Positions 27,531 to 39,989 of a stretch of 64,000 bases of DNA are shown here, in pieces. The stretch's first letter is position 1; every line of letters starts with the position of its first letter. The DNA is from Liolophura sinensis (lineage: Eukaryota; Mollusca; Polyplacophora; Chitonida; Chitonidae): NCBI RefSeq assembly GCF_032854445.1, contig NC_088301.1, forward strand, positions 38,921,187-38,985,186. Reading direction: 5' to 3'. A model generated the notes under the pieces. The model saw nothing but the letters and a program-made list of their open reading frames with translations. It was not told where the DNA came from and made no database searches. The translations under genes and the position numbers were made by a program.

Positions 27531-28486
27531 AAAAAAAATACTGAAAAAGTACTCGATAACTTCGGTGCTTGATCTAACGCTTGTACAAAATGTGGTATAA
27601 AGCAGTCATTCAGGTAGCCTATGAGTAATTCAAAACAGAATCATCTGACTTCAAGGATTATTTCAGGAAACGTTCCGAGGGAAATCAGCAAATTCCCACG
27701 TCACCAAATAAGTGAAGAGCGAGAACATCACGAATGTCACCAGACTTCTGGACCACTGCAATCGACACAACGCTTCGGCACAGGTTCTATAGCTAACACA
27801 TGAGTGCAATGTGTGCACGTGTAGCCTGGTGAGTGCTCTCCTTCAGTGATCGACATGAAGGGGTTAACTTAGGAAACTCAATACAATCGACGCAGTACTT
27901 GACTATTGAGACCGTGTTGTGATGCATCAGGGCATTAAACGGTGTTCATATATTAGCTACCGCGATTATGCTTGGAGAATAAAATATGCTTTTCAGCATT
28001 TCAACGGGAAAATCTTAAAACTACACTACACGTTGAGGATTCCAGTTTAGGAAAAGCAGTGAACTGAGCATGACTGTCTCATGGAAATCATGACATTTAG
28101 TGTAGCCTATATTACATCTCCCGTGCCGGGACAACACTTGTTTATATCTAGGCTATGTGGTGACGACTTCAAAGAGGACAAAGTTTCAAGCTCCTATATA
28201 GGACATATTGTTATATGTGTGTTATATGTCACAAATTTTCGTGCTGTGGATAGTTATGACAACGTTTAGCGTTTCTTCCCCAAACTCGTCCACAGAATGT
28301 CTCAGGGGTGCATGGAAGGGCTTGTCAAGTTTGTTTTCGAGTGGAATATCGAGTGACACGGTTGTCTATCGATCCATGTTATTTGATGAATAGAGGAGGT
28401 ATGTAATAACCAGGCATGCACACTTGAAACATGAAGAAAGTCACAGAAATCAATGACACGTTTCCATGCAAGCTATTATCTTTTAT

Positions 28487-28502
28487 CCCCCCCCCCTCCC
28501 CC
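28487..28502. repeat. Poly-C tract
   Basis: C10-T-C5, similar in form to the tract at 27510. It lies on the same strand within gene A intron 1. Confidence 0.9.
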
Positions 28503-29241
28503 GGCTGTAGGCTATATTATACTGTAGTATTTGTATCTCGATAGTCAATTGCATGCCACTGACACTTAGCCACAGGCCTTCGCGAAACAGTGTAGTACGG
28601 GAAAAGGAAACTGGATTCCTAAATATAAAAGATGAACCAAGACAACATGTTAGTACTATCTTTATATCTAACAAAAGTGAAAAGCTTTGAGCAAATGTTT
28701 CATTATCTGATTTCGATGGTTAGCATGTATTTTCCAGTGTAATGAAGAGAAAATATTTCATTTACAGATATGCTATGTTTTACTTTATATGCGTTGGGCT
28801 TTGTGCGTAGGCCTATTTGGTTTATAAGACGCGAGCGCCGCAACATGATTACACATACCTGAGCTAATGCCTGTTTTAATTTCTTCAAAACAAAGCACTG
28901 TCTTTTAAACTGTTGGCAGGCAGAGGCTAAGACACCCAACGATATATCAAGTGACAAGTGGGATTAGCGCAGACTGACAAAGATGTATCGAGCAAAAAAA
29001 AAAAAACAAAAAAAAACGAATGTAATCAATGGAAGCCAATAAACATTATTCATTATATAATTACGTGCACGTATTACATGACACGATGGCAAATAGGAAT
29101 AAGTACATGGCATATATATATCGCTTAATACACGTAAAAACTTTGACATTTAAGCATTTGACAGTTGTTCTCTGTATTTTTGTGTGATAAATACATCATG
29201 CCATATTCACTCCCTTTTGATCGTGGAAATACATTTCTTAC

Positions 29242-29451
29242 CTCAAATCTAAGTTTTCCGAGTGGTGGTCGTGCAAATGGAATTCCCATGTACGCTTCTA
29301 CTGCTTTCTTGCCGTACACAACGGAAATTGAACCTCGGATAGTACCGTAGCGTGTACGACGCGTGGTGTACTCCGATGATACAGACGTGTAGCTTTGAGT
29401 CAGAACGAGAAGGAATCCACAGGAATATGTCAATCCTAAGACGGTGTTCAT
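29242..29451 (-). CDS. Gene A exon 1: signal peptide and N-terminus of the esterase domain
   Basis: 210 bp, 70 codons, ending in phase 0 at donor GAG|GTAAGA. The start at 29451 was chosen because it has A at -3 and gives a classic signal peptide: a short N-region, then the hydrophobic stretch CGFLLVL, with cleavage likely after the SVSS region near residue 26. The frame is open to another ATG at 29523, but that adds a basic leader that would bury the signal peptide, so it is less likely. The mature start reads through TRYGTIRG into AYMGIPFARPPLGKLRFE, the usual N-terminal block of type-B carboxylesterases. The transcription start and any 5' non-coding exon are unknown. Confidence 0.88.
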
Positions 29452-30337
29452 TGTGACAGGTACAAATGTGCTGGAAAAACGGACAAGCTGCTTGTTGCAG
29501 AACAAGGATTTCCCTTTTAGCATTCCATCACTTGGCTGGTGGTCACACAGGTGAAACTTTCCTTTAACTTTATCTCAGGTAGGCTAACCACACATCGGTT
29601 TAACAATCAACATCCACTAGGACAACAGAGGAAAGTACAAACACATTTGATATCGAATGTATCCAAATGCTTCTTATGCTGGCTAGCGTACGACCCGTAC
29701 TATACGACGTGTGCAGTCAGTGAGACAGCCTCTCTCACACGTGGTGGCTTTGGTGGTTGCTCATTTGGTGGAGCGAATTCAACTCCTCAGGCGCTACTTC
29801 TATATCCTAAACAAACACACGTCGTCTTGCTTCTTGATCTCTCATAGTCTCGATTGTAACTACTGCACGGTTGGACGCATGCCAAGTAGGGGCGGGTCTA
29901 TAGGGATTAAGAGGCGTTCCACAACTGTCAGTCACTACTCATTCGGGCTGGTCGGAGAAACAACTCTAATTCACGTACACTTAACGAATTCTGTATGTCC
30001 TTAAACGATATAAAGACACTGTGGATACAGTACCTATCTTAATCTACCGATTTTCCCCTTGCTCGATGAAGTCGAAAGTTCGCAAAGCAAATCTAGAATA
30101 CAAGAAGAAGATTGTCTATGTGTGTCAATAATTCAATCTGATGTCAAAGTTCTAGAATAGTTTGGAAAAACAAATCTCAGCTGATGCGTTTTTCGTATGG
30201 GCTCGTCGAATTTGATCATTAGACTGACAACAGGACAAGCATTATTTCGTAAATCGGGCTCATATCAAACGATTTGACGAATTCTGCAAGACATGAGCTT
30301 GTCATACCTCCATTCGGCTCAGCCTAACCAGGCTGAA

Positions 30338-30468
30338 GCCGCGTTCACGCGATGCGATTTGTCGTACTGACTCGTCGAATTAGGCCAGTCGAACGAAAAC
30401 AAAAGAAACATTATTTCACAGGGCCTACAATTTGCAAAATTCGGCAAATTACATCGCGTGAACGAGGC
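30338..30468. mobile_element. Inverted-repeat element (MITE-like)
   Basis: GCCGCGTTCACGCGATG (30338) and CATCGCGTGAACGAGGC (30452) are 17-bp inverted repeats with two mismatches. A related stretch (GATGCG...TCGTCGAATT) occurs at about 30183 and again at about 30351, suggesting that the element is nested in or part of a larger repeat spanning roughly 30180-30545. Confidence 0.6.
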
Positions 30469-31544
30469 GTGTGAAATACATGTATTGGTTGTCCCATTGT
30501 CGATCGACTAGGCGAATCGAGAATTGGAGACGACAAATCTCACGGTGTGGACGATTTTTTTTTAAAACTTTGCATTTATAAACAAACAAATACATGTACC
30601 AAACTGTACTGTCAAGTAAATGTAAACAAGTTGTTTATGTTGTTCGTGCTCTTAAGGTACACATCTATTTAAAAAAAAATCATTTCTGATCTCTCACCCC
30701 TCAGTACCATAAGACATATTTAAACACAGGGCTGTACTTGTAGCCAGGATATGTAAAAAAATTGTTACAGAAATGTACAAAATACATTCAGATTCCAATT
30801 CCTGTGCAAGAGTAAACACATACTCCAAAGTGTCAGCTAATTTCCATTCAGTTTTACTGGTAGTAACACTGCGTTTAGTTGACACAAAAGTTAACAAATG
30901 TGGTTACAGCGCCAGATAATAACATCTTAAGTCTCAGTTTCACGGTGTGAATTTAATCTGATCTGTTTCAAAATCTGTACAATGTCACCTTATACACCCA
31001 GCGGGATAAAATGTCACGTGTTTTCTGAAGCTAGATTGCTTTTTTACCATGCAGTTTCGATCGTGTTTCATGTAAATGTATTTGTGGCTCAGAATAGATC
31101 GGGAATATCGTAACTACAACTAAAGTCAGGTCAGATAAGAGCAATGGATTCTTATGTCCTAGACCAGTTAGGTAGCATGTTCAAATCCTGTTCACCCAAC
31201 AGTTTCTTTACGTTAGTCGGCTTGTCACGTACCTGAGATGTGGTGATTTTCGGGAGGCTTTGGTCGGCGTGCTCCACAAATGCTCTGTGACGAAGAACTA
31301 ATACAGGCATACCTCAACAGCATATGCTTTCATATAGCTCGATTTGCACAGATTTTAATGATCGAGAAAGTTTTATTTCTGCAGAAGATCAATGAAATAT
31401 CGTAATGATATACCAAGTCTAACTACATGCTAACAGCTGTTAGTGCGTCCGTTTTATACATAACGACTTTTTCGGTATTGTCATAATAAATTATAAAGAA
31501 TTATAGCATAGAGGGTAACAACAGAGCAACGTCGACATCGTTGA

Positions 31545-33338
31545 TTGGTGTGATGCCCGGCGTCTGTTGTATACCACGACTGGATTTGGTGTGATGCTTG
31601 GCGTTTGCTGTATACCACGACTGGATTTGGTGTGATGCTTGGTGACTGTTGTATACCACGACTGGATTTGGTGTGATGCTTGGTGACTGTTGTATACCAC
31701 GACTGGATTTGGTGTGATGCTTGGTGACTGTTGTATACCACGACTGGATTTGGTGTTATGTCTGGTGACTGTTGTATACCACGATCTGGATTTGGTGTGA
31801 TGCTTGGTGACTGTTGTATATCACGACTGGGTTTGGTGTGATGCCTGGTGACTGTTGTATGCCACGACTGAATTTGGTGTGATGTCTGGTGACTGTTGTA
31901 TACCACGACTGAATTTGGTGTGAGGCCCGGTGACTGTTGCGTACCACGACTGATTTGGTGTGATGCCTGGTGACTGTTGTATACCACGACTAGGTTTGGT
32001 GTGATGCCTGGTGACTGTTGTATACCACGATCTGGATTTAGTGTGATGCCTGGTGACTGTTGTATACCACGACTGGGTTTGGTGTGATGCTTGGTGACTG
32101 TTGTATACCACGACTGGATTTGGTGTGATGCCTGGTGACTGTTGTATACCACGACTGGGTTTGGTGTGAGGCCTGGTGACTGTTGTATACCACGACTAGA
32201 TTTAGCGTGATGCCTGGTGACTGTTGTATACCACGACTGGATTTGGTGTGATGCTTGGTGACTTTTGTATAGCACGACTGGATTTAGTGTGATGCCTGGT
32301 GACTGTTGTATACCACCAGTGGATTTGGTGTGATGCATGGTGACTGTTGCATACCACGACTGAATTTGGTGTGATGCCTGGTGACTGTTGTATACCACAA
32401 GTGGATTTGGTGTGATGTCTAGTGACTGTTGTGTATCACGACTGGATTTGGTGCGATGTCTGGTGATTTGTATACAACGACTGAATTTGGTGTGATGCTT
32501 GGTGACTGTTGTATACCACAAGTGGATTTGGTGTGATGCCTGGTGACTGTTGTATACCACAAGTGGATTTGGTGTGATGTCTAGTGACTGTTGTGTATCA
32601 CGACTGGATTTGGTGCGATGTCTGGTGATTTGTATACCACGACTGAATTTGGTGTGATGCCTGGTGACTGTTGTATACCACAAGTGGATTTGGCGTGAGG
32701 CCTGGCGCCACGATCTGGATTTGATGTGATACCTGGCGTCTGTTGTATACCACGACTGAATTTGGTGTGAGGCCTGGTGACTTGTATATTACGAGTGGAT
32801 TTGTTGTGATGCCTGGTGACTGTTGTATACCACCAGTGGATTTGGTGTGATGCCTGGTGACTGTTGTATAGCACGACTGGATTTGGTGTGATGCCTGGTT
32901 ACTGTTGTATACCACGACTGGATTTGGTGTGATGGCTGGTGACTTTTGTATAGCACGACTGTGTTTGGTGTGATGCTTAGTGACTTGTATACCACGACTG
33001 GGTTTGGTGTGATGCCTGGTGACTGTTGTATACCACAAGTGGATTTTGTGTGATGCCTGGTGACTTTTGTATAGCACGACTGGGTTTGGTGTGATGCTTA
33101 GTGACTTGTTTACCACGAGTGGGTTTGGTGTGATGCCTGGTGACTGTTGTATACCACAAGTGGATTTGGTGTGATGCTTGGCGTCTGTTGTATACCACGA
33201 CCTGGATTTGATGTGATGCCTGGCGTCTGTTGTATACCTCGACTGGATTTGGTGTGATGCCTGGTGACTGCTGTATACCACGACTGAATTTGATGTGATG
33301 TCTGGTGACTGTTGTATACCACGACTAGATTTGGTTTC
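31545..33338. repeat. 41-bp minisatellite, roughly 43 copies
   Basis: Units read approximately TGACTGTTGTATACCACGAC then TGGATTTGGTGTGATGCCTGG. Some units are shortened (the TGTTGTAT part drops to TTGTAT). The minus-strand unit has no stop codon in any frame and 41 is not divisible by 3, so translation cycles through three peptides and produces spurious ORFs up to 400 codons. It lies about 2 kb upstream of gene A exon 1. Confidence 0.97.
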
Positions 33339-33769
33339 CCCTTTGGTATGATCACAAGAAAGTTCACAATCGCTTGACACAAATGTAGACATGTTATAGA
33401 CAAAAGAATATCCCACAGAAAGGAAATATTTTATATGCAGGAACTGTGGTTGAGATTTATCCGTGCTGGAAATAATACCTGTCCGATGTAGGTCTACTAA
33501 CTTTACGTAAAGTTCTGCATTTACCTGATTCTAATAATGCATGGTGTTAGAGGGTGTTCAGTTTACAACCATTTATGCATTTACTAGAATAAATCCCCGG
33601 CTAAGGTAAATTGACAAGAATGCGTCGAAACAGACATTCTTATACAAGCCGTCAACCAAAATGGGCGTTCCAGATCAATAATCGCAAGGCAATTCGCAAA
33701 ACGACATCTAACACAATTCTCTTATATAAACAAAGGATATAAAGTGCGAAATCAAGGCGGAATCATGCA

Positions 33770-33955
33770 AGTTCAAAAGTTGCCGATAATAAAATATGTA
33801 CTTCAGTTGCGCTTTCATTCCAATTGATCATATATCCAGCGTAGCGTGACATAGTCACGAAGCAGAGTGCCAGAGATTCTGAACGCTCTGTCCATATTTA
33901 CTTACAAGAGAATTTTAGGCCTGCTCAATGTAAAACGTACGAAACGTTAAGGGAG
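33770..33955. repeat. Segment related to 43.12-43.34 kb
   Basis: The core GAGATTCTGAACGCTCTGTC, CATATTTACTTACAAGAGAA and the following TCAATGTAAAAC match 43263-43338 with few changes. Weaker similarity extends about 100 bp to the left (TGCCGATAATAAA and ACTTCAGTTGC). It is either a dispersed repeat or an old segmental duplication. Confidence 0.6.
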
Positions 33956-35189
33956 ATGGCTACCTAGCTCCTAAGTGGTGTCACGGTCACAATCAAGCAG
34001 AAAGCAGTGTTCGATGCAGAAGAGAACAAATAGCTTAATTAAATGCTGCGATATGTGTTATGCTTCTTCTGGCTTCTTGATGCTTATACATGTATACCTC
34101 ATGCAACTGGTGATTTAGAATCATAATTATAATAGGTACTCTACGTATTGGGAAGCGCAATCTAGGTGGCTAAGTCCAAGCTGACTCAGATTATACATAA
34201 GTGAGTTCATTTACACCAGTAATAGATTACTGAGTAGTAAAATATGTTTACAAAAAGAGAGTGATAGACAGAAATAAGAGAGCTTAGTTTAGAATTGAAT
34301 GTAAAGGCAAGGTAAAATACTGTATTTGAAAAGCAATGTATGCTATACACCGGTAAAACATTCGGTTCAACATAACAGTAAATTGCTGTATTGCCACTAA
34401 ATTAACGGTAAAGTTTCTTAAGTTTTACGGTGAGCCCGTAATGGGATTTAAGGTACACCGAACATTTTACGATAACATGTTGGCAAAAAAATTAGACAGA
34501 CTTAGACTACCCAAAATTCCAGGATTTCACCGTATTAATTTACAGTCAATTGCTACAGTGTGCAGTAAAGGTAAATTAATTAAATGTGAAAAACACAGAG
34601 CATTTGGATCAAGACTCATCGGTACAATACGCTACCAACGGAAAAGCTGAGGATGTTTCGTTATCAGGACTCAGGGTGAAGCATTACCGCCACCAGTACC
34701 AGTGTTCAAATAAACGCGAACAAAACGTACGTAGGCAACGTAGATGGCGCTGGCGATATATTTTCCGTACAAGTGACGGGCATATTGTCCCTTGCTGATA
34801 TCCTATAGCATATCTAAGTGTACATGTAAGAGCCCTTGGGTTAAACAAAACAGTGCATGGCTTGGTCGTGCACTAGCACCATACGCTGCTTAGTGATATA
34901 GGACTACAAATGGGTCGTCTGCATTCCGCGGATTTATGGGGTCGGATTTGAAAAGGGTATACCGGTACAAGACTAAACACTGCAGAGTCTGTAGAAGCCC
35001 CAGTATAATGTCCTGATTCTGTATTATAAAACCTGTCTATTAAAATCAACCATAAACATTAATGATGTTTTGGACAATTGTAACTTTTTTCTCGGACAGT
35101 TGCACATGCAATTATTTGAGGTTTGGCAGCAAAATTCTCATCTTTTACGATTGGAAAGTTGGTTCTGTTTGGTCACTTAGTTTGGCAGC

Positions 35190-35325
35190 AATATTGGACA
35201 TCGAGAAAAACCTTTAAACATCTTCTCAAGACCCAATGAATGGAACCTTTGAAATCTAATATACATACACGTAGAGTAATACTAGCTACATGAAGTTTAA
35301 GAAAGACATTAAAATCCGCTGAAAA
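35190..35325. repeat. Dispersed repeat fragment shared with 60.94-61.05 kb
   Basis: About 110 bp align with 60945-61050: CCTTTAAACA, CAAGACCCAATG, then GAGTAATACTAGCTACATGA and AGTTTAAGAAAGACATT against near-identical strings there. Both copies are in the same orientation. It is likely a piece of an interspersed element; the family is not identified. Confidence 0.65.
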
Positions 35326-35544
35326 CTTTACAAGCTCGACACTGACATGATAAAAAGTTTTGAATCTTGATATAACTGATGTATTCCGGTGTGTTTCCGG
35401 TCGGTGATTCAGAATCTGCGTTTGCTGTTTTTTTGTTGTTGTTGTTTTGGCTCTGGATTTACTCTCTGTGCTGTGCATCTTCTATATTGACTGTTATCGA
35501 CCTATCTATTAGGCCTAGCCTTTCAAGTTTGTCTCAAGCGGGCC

Positions 35545-35700
35545 TGGGTGTCATTTACGCTTATGCTCTGCAATGGTCGTCAGCGCAGAGGAAATCAAGG
35601 GTAGAGCCCGGAGGAAACCTGACATTAAGCCTCCTGACGTCACAGCCAAGTCAGCGGGAGCTGGATTTGAACATGCGGCCTCCTGTGCTATGATTCCGAA
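35545..35700 (-). repeat. Diverged tRNA-derived SINE (minus orientation)
   Basis: Read on the minus strand, it has a B-box-like TGTTCAAATCC (35663-35673) followed by AGCTCCCGCTGAC, then GGTTTCCTCCGGGCTCTACC. This follows the order of the SINE at 39.7 kb (GTTCAAGTCC, AGCTCATGCTGGC, GGGCTCTGCCCGGTTTCC) with part of the order altered. The A-box end is not clear. Confidence 0.5.
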
Positions 35701-38700
35701 GAATCCAAATGACGACTCGCTGTTATGGTCAGCCTAAATTAAAAGCTTTTGCTACCTGCCCAGGAGCATTGCTTTGACCCTTCATGTTCACATACGGCGG
35801 TATGTCTTTTGACAGTCCAAATGATAGAACTTTATTTGATGAGAGGGTTTAGTCTGACAAACAGAATTATTTAAGTGAGGCTCATATAATAACATAATAA
35901 TGCAAATATCTGACTTACAAGTCCGGAAATAAGCTGCAGGCCAAGCAAAATTTCCTGCTCCCTATGATATTTTCACAAATCTACGTACTGCGCCGGTTTT
36001 CTTTTTTTTTTTTTCCAGTTACTACAGCGAGCAGTCATTAGGTGTGTACGTATACCGTGTCTTCTCGTGGCTGGATGAGCGCATTCCACCGAAGCGCTGC
36101 CCCCACTGGGTTATTATGCTGAAGACATCAGACAGGATACCCCACCAAGTCGCATACGGACACCGGGCAAACCAGTCTTGTTTCCTTGCTCTAACCTCTC
36201 AGTGCTGAGGCAGCAACAAGTATCATTTTGAAGTATTTCTTATGACCCGACCCCGATCACCCATATAACAACTTTTATTCAAATAACATAACTGAAAAAT
36301 GAGGATGGAAAATTATCATGTCACAACCCACCTTAAAATTTTTTTTCAGACTCAAGACTTATTTGAACAAGTAACTGTATTGTATAAACCGAGATAAATG
36401 TGAGACTGAACGAGAGGAGGAATATTATGGTATTGATGGTGTATGAAAAGATATATCTTAACAGCAAAGCTGCACACTATGCGCATTTAACACACTGAAA
36501 ACTGTTTCTGAATGATGGCATTGAATTTTTGCACATGTTCTGTGTTTAACCATTTGTGCAGCTTCTCCTTCGAATTTTCGTCTCTTGTAGGTCATAGTTG
36601 GCTTCTTCAGAAAGACCTTAAACAGTATATATAGTATAAGCGCAAAGTTCAATAAAACTATCAGGGCTTGGTAAACAACCGTAGATAATTATGTTCCCCT
36701 CGGGAATGGATTTTTACCGACTCTGAGTTGCTTGTTAGGTTTTTCGTTCTTGTGATATCAATAATACGAAGAGAATCGTGCTTTATGCGGCAGCGAGGTG
36801 TATTTGAAATGTGTCTAAAGATTGTGTGATAAGATCGATTGATATAAGCTGAAGGCGTGATCAACCATGTTCATATTCCGTTTCTGCCAACAACCCCGCA
36901 AGCAGCATCGGCCGACCTATCGGCCGACATCGATCGCTTTCTAGTTTATATGGACCGGAATAATCATACGGTTTTCTTCCAAAAGCCAATTATACCAGAT
37001 CCAAGAACCGCACTAACAAAATATAGGCCTTACGAAGCTGTGCACAAAAATCGAACACATTCACAAAATGATATCAATGACTTGCATGCATACAGGCCTT
37101 TGACATTAACTGATTATTAAACGTCAGAGTCGTCACATCATATTTAGAACGTATCGTGCAAGTCTTTACAATAATAAAGCTATTTGCGTCCTTTGTTTTA
37201 TTATTGATATACATTGTATATGAAACTTTGGTATACAGAGTTCAGTCTCCTCTTATCTGGAACTAAGGGATAAAAAATATTTTCGTCTAAAAATGGAGAC
37301 TTTAAAACAGGGTGGCCTGTAATACAAACTTTGAGGGAAATAAAATCCAGTAAAAAATGTCACCGAAGCAATACAACCAAGAAGCTGTACTAATGAAAAA
37401 CACAGTGGTTCCGATCTGGCTGATTGCATCATTAATCACATGTTCCTGGTACAGTCATGCATTTGTCTGAAACATAGTATAATATTTGATTTCTATGTAT
37501 TTATGAAGGAATAAATTTCATAATTGGGGTGGTCAATGCGGCTTATTTCCATGTGAATGAGAGACTTCACTGTCTTGAAGAACTTACATGACAGTCTCGA
37601 GAGTTTTACTCATTATTATCACACTGTACAATTCCCCTAGCAGCACAGATGAAATAAGATCATCACCTAACTGCCTGTGCCCAACAATTTCTGGTATCCT
37701 TAATCCCTTGTTGAATCATAAAGACTCGGAAGGAAGGATATAGAACAGTATAGGTTCGTGTAAGATTACAAGGGTACAGATTATCACTCTTAGATGTAAA
37801 TTATCTAAAATGTTTCATTCGAAACTGCAGAACAAAAATCTGTCTTTCTGAGAGGATACTACAGATAACTTTTATACAAATGTCAAGGAACATAAGTGCA
37901 TACACACCCGGCAAATATACAATGATCGTTGGATTAGGCTAGTACCTGAGCGACGGTCCTTTCTGTCTGACACAAAACCCTGTAAACAAATCGGATCTAT
38001 CCGTTGAGAAAGAAAAGGCACGTGTACATATTATTTCAGACTTTATAATGACTTTAAGTAGTGGATATAGGTATACAGGCATTCATTTATAGGGAGGTAA
38101 CCCTGTTTTAAACTTGCTAGCTAAAACACATTAATCATTCTGTCAGTTTGCTGGTTTTAATCACATTAAAACTAATGTATATTCTTTTTTCTGTTATTTT
38201 ATTGGGATTATTACCTAGAGCTGAGACAGACTGTTTCCCGGCGAGTATTTGTCTAATCGACGAGTCCCTTAGGCATTGTTTTCTATACTTATCGTGCTGG
38301 CCTTGCCGGGATTGCCGCTGTCATTGCACCAGATACTGAGATGATTAATCACTTATCAGCAGAAGAACTTTCACAAGACAACAGGCAATTTGAACGTCTT
38401 AGAAATATGATGAATGGGACGGGATGCGGAAAGTAAATAGGCTTGGTGGAGAAGAATGGCGAATTAGGGTTAATGACGCTTGGAATAAAGGCTTTAAACA
38501 AAGACATTTTATCCCTCCCAATCTTGAACAATCTCATGTAACAATTAGGGGTTAGTTAGCAGCATTCCGATAATATTACCACCTACCGTAAACATGCTAC
38601 AGACAAGCGGAACTTGAATGCGACCAGAACGCTGGTTGAGATATCAGTGTCGAATACTCCAATATCTGATTGATTGATAATCAGTGTGTGGTTCTCAACA

Positions 38701-39726
38701 TTAGCGCATTCAGTATGGTATGCTTTGTAATAGGAAATTTTGTAACAACAAATGTGAGACAAGAATGCCAAGGGGTACCAGAGTTGCTCTAACATCGAAA
38801 TATACAATATATATACACTCACACACTACACTCACACACTCCATGTTTTATATGAATCCCTAATATTTCCATATATCCATTTTATCCACGCGGGACTTTG
38901 GTGGCGATAACCAATGAGGTCGTGTTGGAATCCTGATGGAAGTTGCCTCCATGAAGGAAGCCTAACCGCTCGTCTTATGCGTGGTTGGAGACTTAAATTC
39001 GGAGATCGTAGGAGATACTGTTGGTAGGAAGCTTTGATCCTAAGATATCTCATTGATTTATTGATAATGCAAAATACAGATAGATTTAATTTGTTCCTTA
39101 CTCCTTTCCATCTTCATTAAAAGTTGTTGCCTGCATCTCTTTTCTTGAATCTGTCCATTTTCTTGCTTTATATATTTTGTTTGTTTTGGGGTACTTTGAG
39201 TTGAACGTTCTTTTTTAGAATTTGGTCTTGCGATTATCGACCGAGGTGTCCATTGTGGTTGACTGGTGTATTAAACCAGTCTGGTCTGTTACTACAATGC
39301 TTTCGTATTGTTTTGCATTTTGTAACTGACACATACGCGTAAGTTCTCATTCCATAGACAAAAGCAGAGTTAGAATTCGCTGCCTCGCAGAGCGACAAAA
39401 TAGAACGACGGACAGGTCACTTCTTGACTGGAAAAATACAGCACGACGCATCATGAACTAATCCATGTTCTTAGCATGTGTTTCAACCTCTTTATAACTT
39501 CAGAAAAGAGCGAACGAAACAAAGGAGTCTTCACATTGTATAGATAGAAACTGTTAGCACTCAAATGGAAATAAAATATGTATTACAGAAACCTAAGCTA
39601 GTATTAAAGATAGTAAAATATATAAAAACTGAATGTACATACATCGATGACATTCAAATATTTCCCTAGTGTGCATTTTACACCAATTATATCATGTTGT
39701 TTAGTCAACAACATTAGTTAGTTAGA

Positions 39727-39989
39727 GGGGGCCTCCGTGGCTCAGTCGGTTAGCGCGCTAGCGCAGCGTAATGACACAGAAGCCTCTCACCAATGCGGTC
39801 GCTGTGAGTTCAAGTCCAGCTCATGCTGGCTTCCTCTCCGTCCGTAAGTGGTCTTCCAGCAACCTGCGGATGGTCGTGGGTTTCCCCGGGCTCTGCCCGG
39901 TTTCCTCCCACCATAATGCTGGCCGCCGTCGTATAAGTGAAATATTCTTGAGTACGGCGTAAAACACCAATCAAATAAATAAATAAGTA
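39727..39989 (+). repeat. Full-length tRNA-derived SINE with target-site duplication
   Basis: 263-bp element with a pol III A box (TGGCTCAGTCGG, 39738-39749) and B box (GAGTTCAAGTCC, 39806-39817), a body reading GGATGGTCGTGGGTTTCCCC, GCCGCCGTCGTATAAGTGAA and a 3' tail of (AAAT)n after AAAACACCAATC. It is flanked by an 11-bp direct repeat AGTTAGTTAGA at 39716-39726 and 39990-40000. I recognise this family from molluscan sequence. The well-preserved duplication suggests a recent insertion. Confidence 0.93.

Larger units (their letters stand above)
18005..29241 (-). other. Gene A intron 1 (11.2 kb)
   Basis: Separates the signal-peptide exon from the EDCLYLN exon. It contains a degenerate tandem repeat (21.1 kb), two inverted-repeat elements (22.6 and 23.2 kb), a short perfect palindrome (26.7 kb), a 31-bp tandem repeat (27.4 kb), two poly-C tracts (27.5 and 28.5 kb) and a poly-A tract near 29.0 kb. 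No exon of another gene was recognised. Confidence 0.7.
1227..29451 (-). other. Gene A locus: secreted type-B carboxylesterase/cholinesterase-like gene (5' part, exons 1-5)
   Basis: Five minus-strand exons (29451-29242, 18004-17840, 5417-5273, 2166-1981, 1429-1227) join in frame to about 303 residues, roughly the first half of a 550-600 residue COesterase protein. Seen in order: signal peptide, GIPFARPP motif, EDCLYLN (type-B signature 2), VFVHGGS (oxyanion hole), [17 protein letters not shown] (type-B signature 1 with nucleophile serine), then KVIGQSGSP. Intron phases are 0, 0, 1, 1, 0 and every junction is GT/AG. The glutamate and histidine of the triad would be encoded to the left of the window. 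The family hydrolyses carboxylic esters in the secretory pathway or outside the cell; the substrate cannot be told from this half. Gene B upstream is a paralogue on the same strand. No frame break was found in A. Confidence 0.9.

Noticed and set aside
29452-29523. Upstream in-frame ATG at 29523 as the start of gene A
   Set aside because: It would place 24 mostly polar and basic residues in front of a good signal peptide; the ATG at 29451 fits better.
29880-29910. GC-box-like GGGGCGGG with nearby TATAG as a promoter for gene A
   Set aside because: A single short match about 440 bp upstream of the start codon with no other promoter elements; not enough to call.
31481-33416. Minus-strand open frames of 400 and 272 codons
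   Set aside because: They are translations of the 41-bp minisatellite, whose unit has no stop in any minus frame; the peptide cycles with the repeat and has no start, splice or domain context.
39727-39817. Possible tRNA gene
   Set aside because: The A and B boxes belong to a SINE: the downstream body, AAAT tail and target-site duplication are all present and no full cloverleaf is formed.
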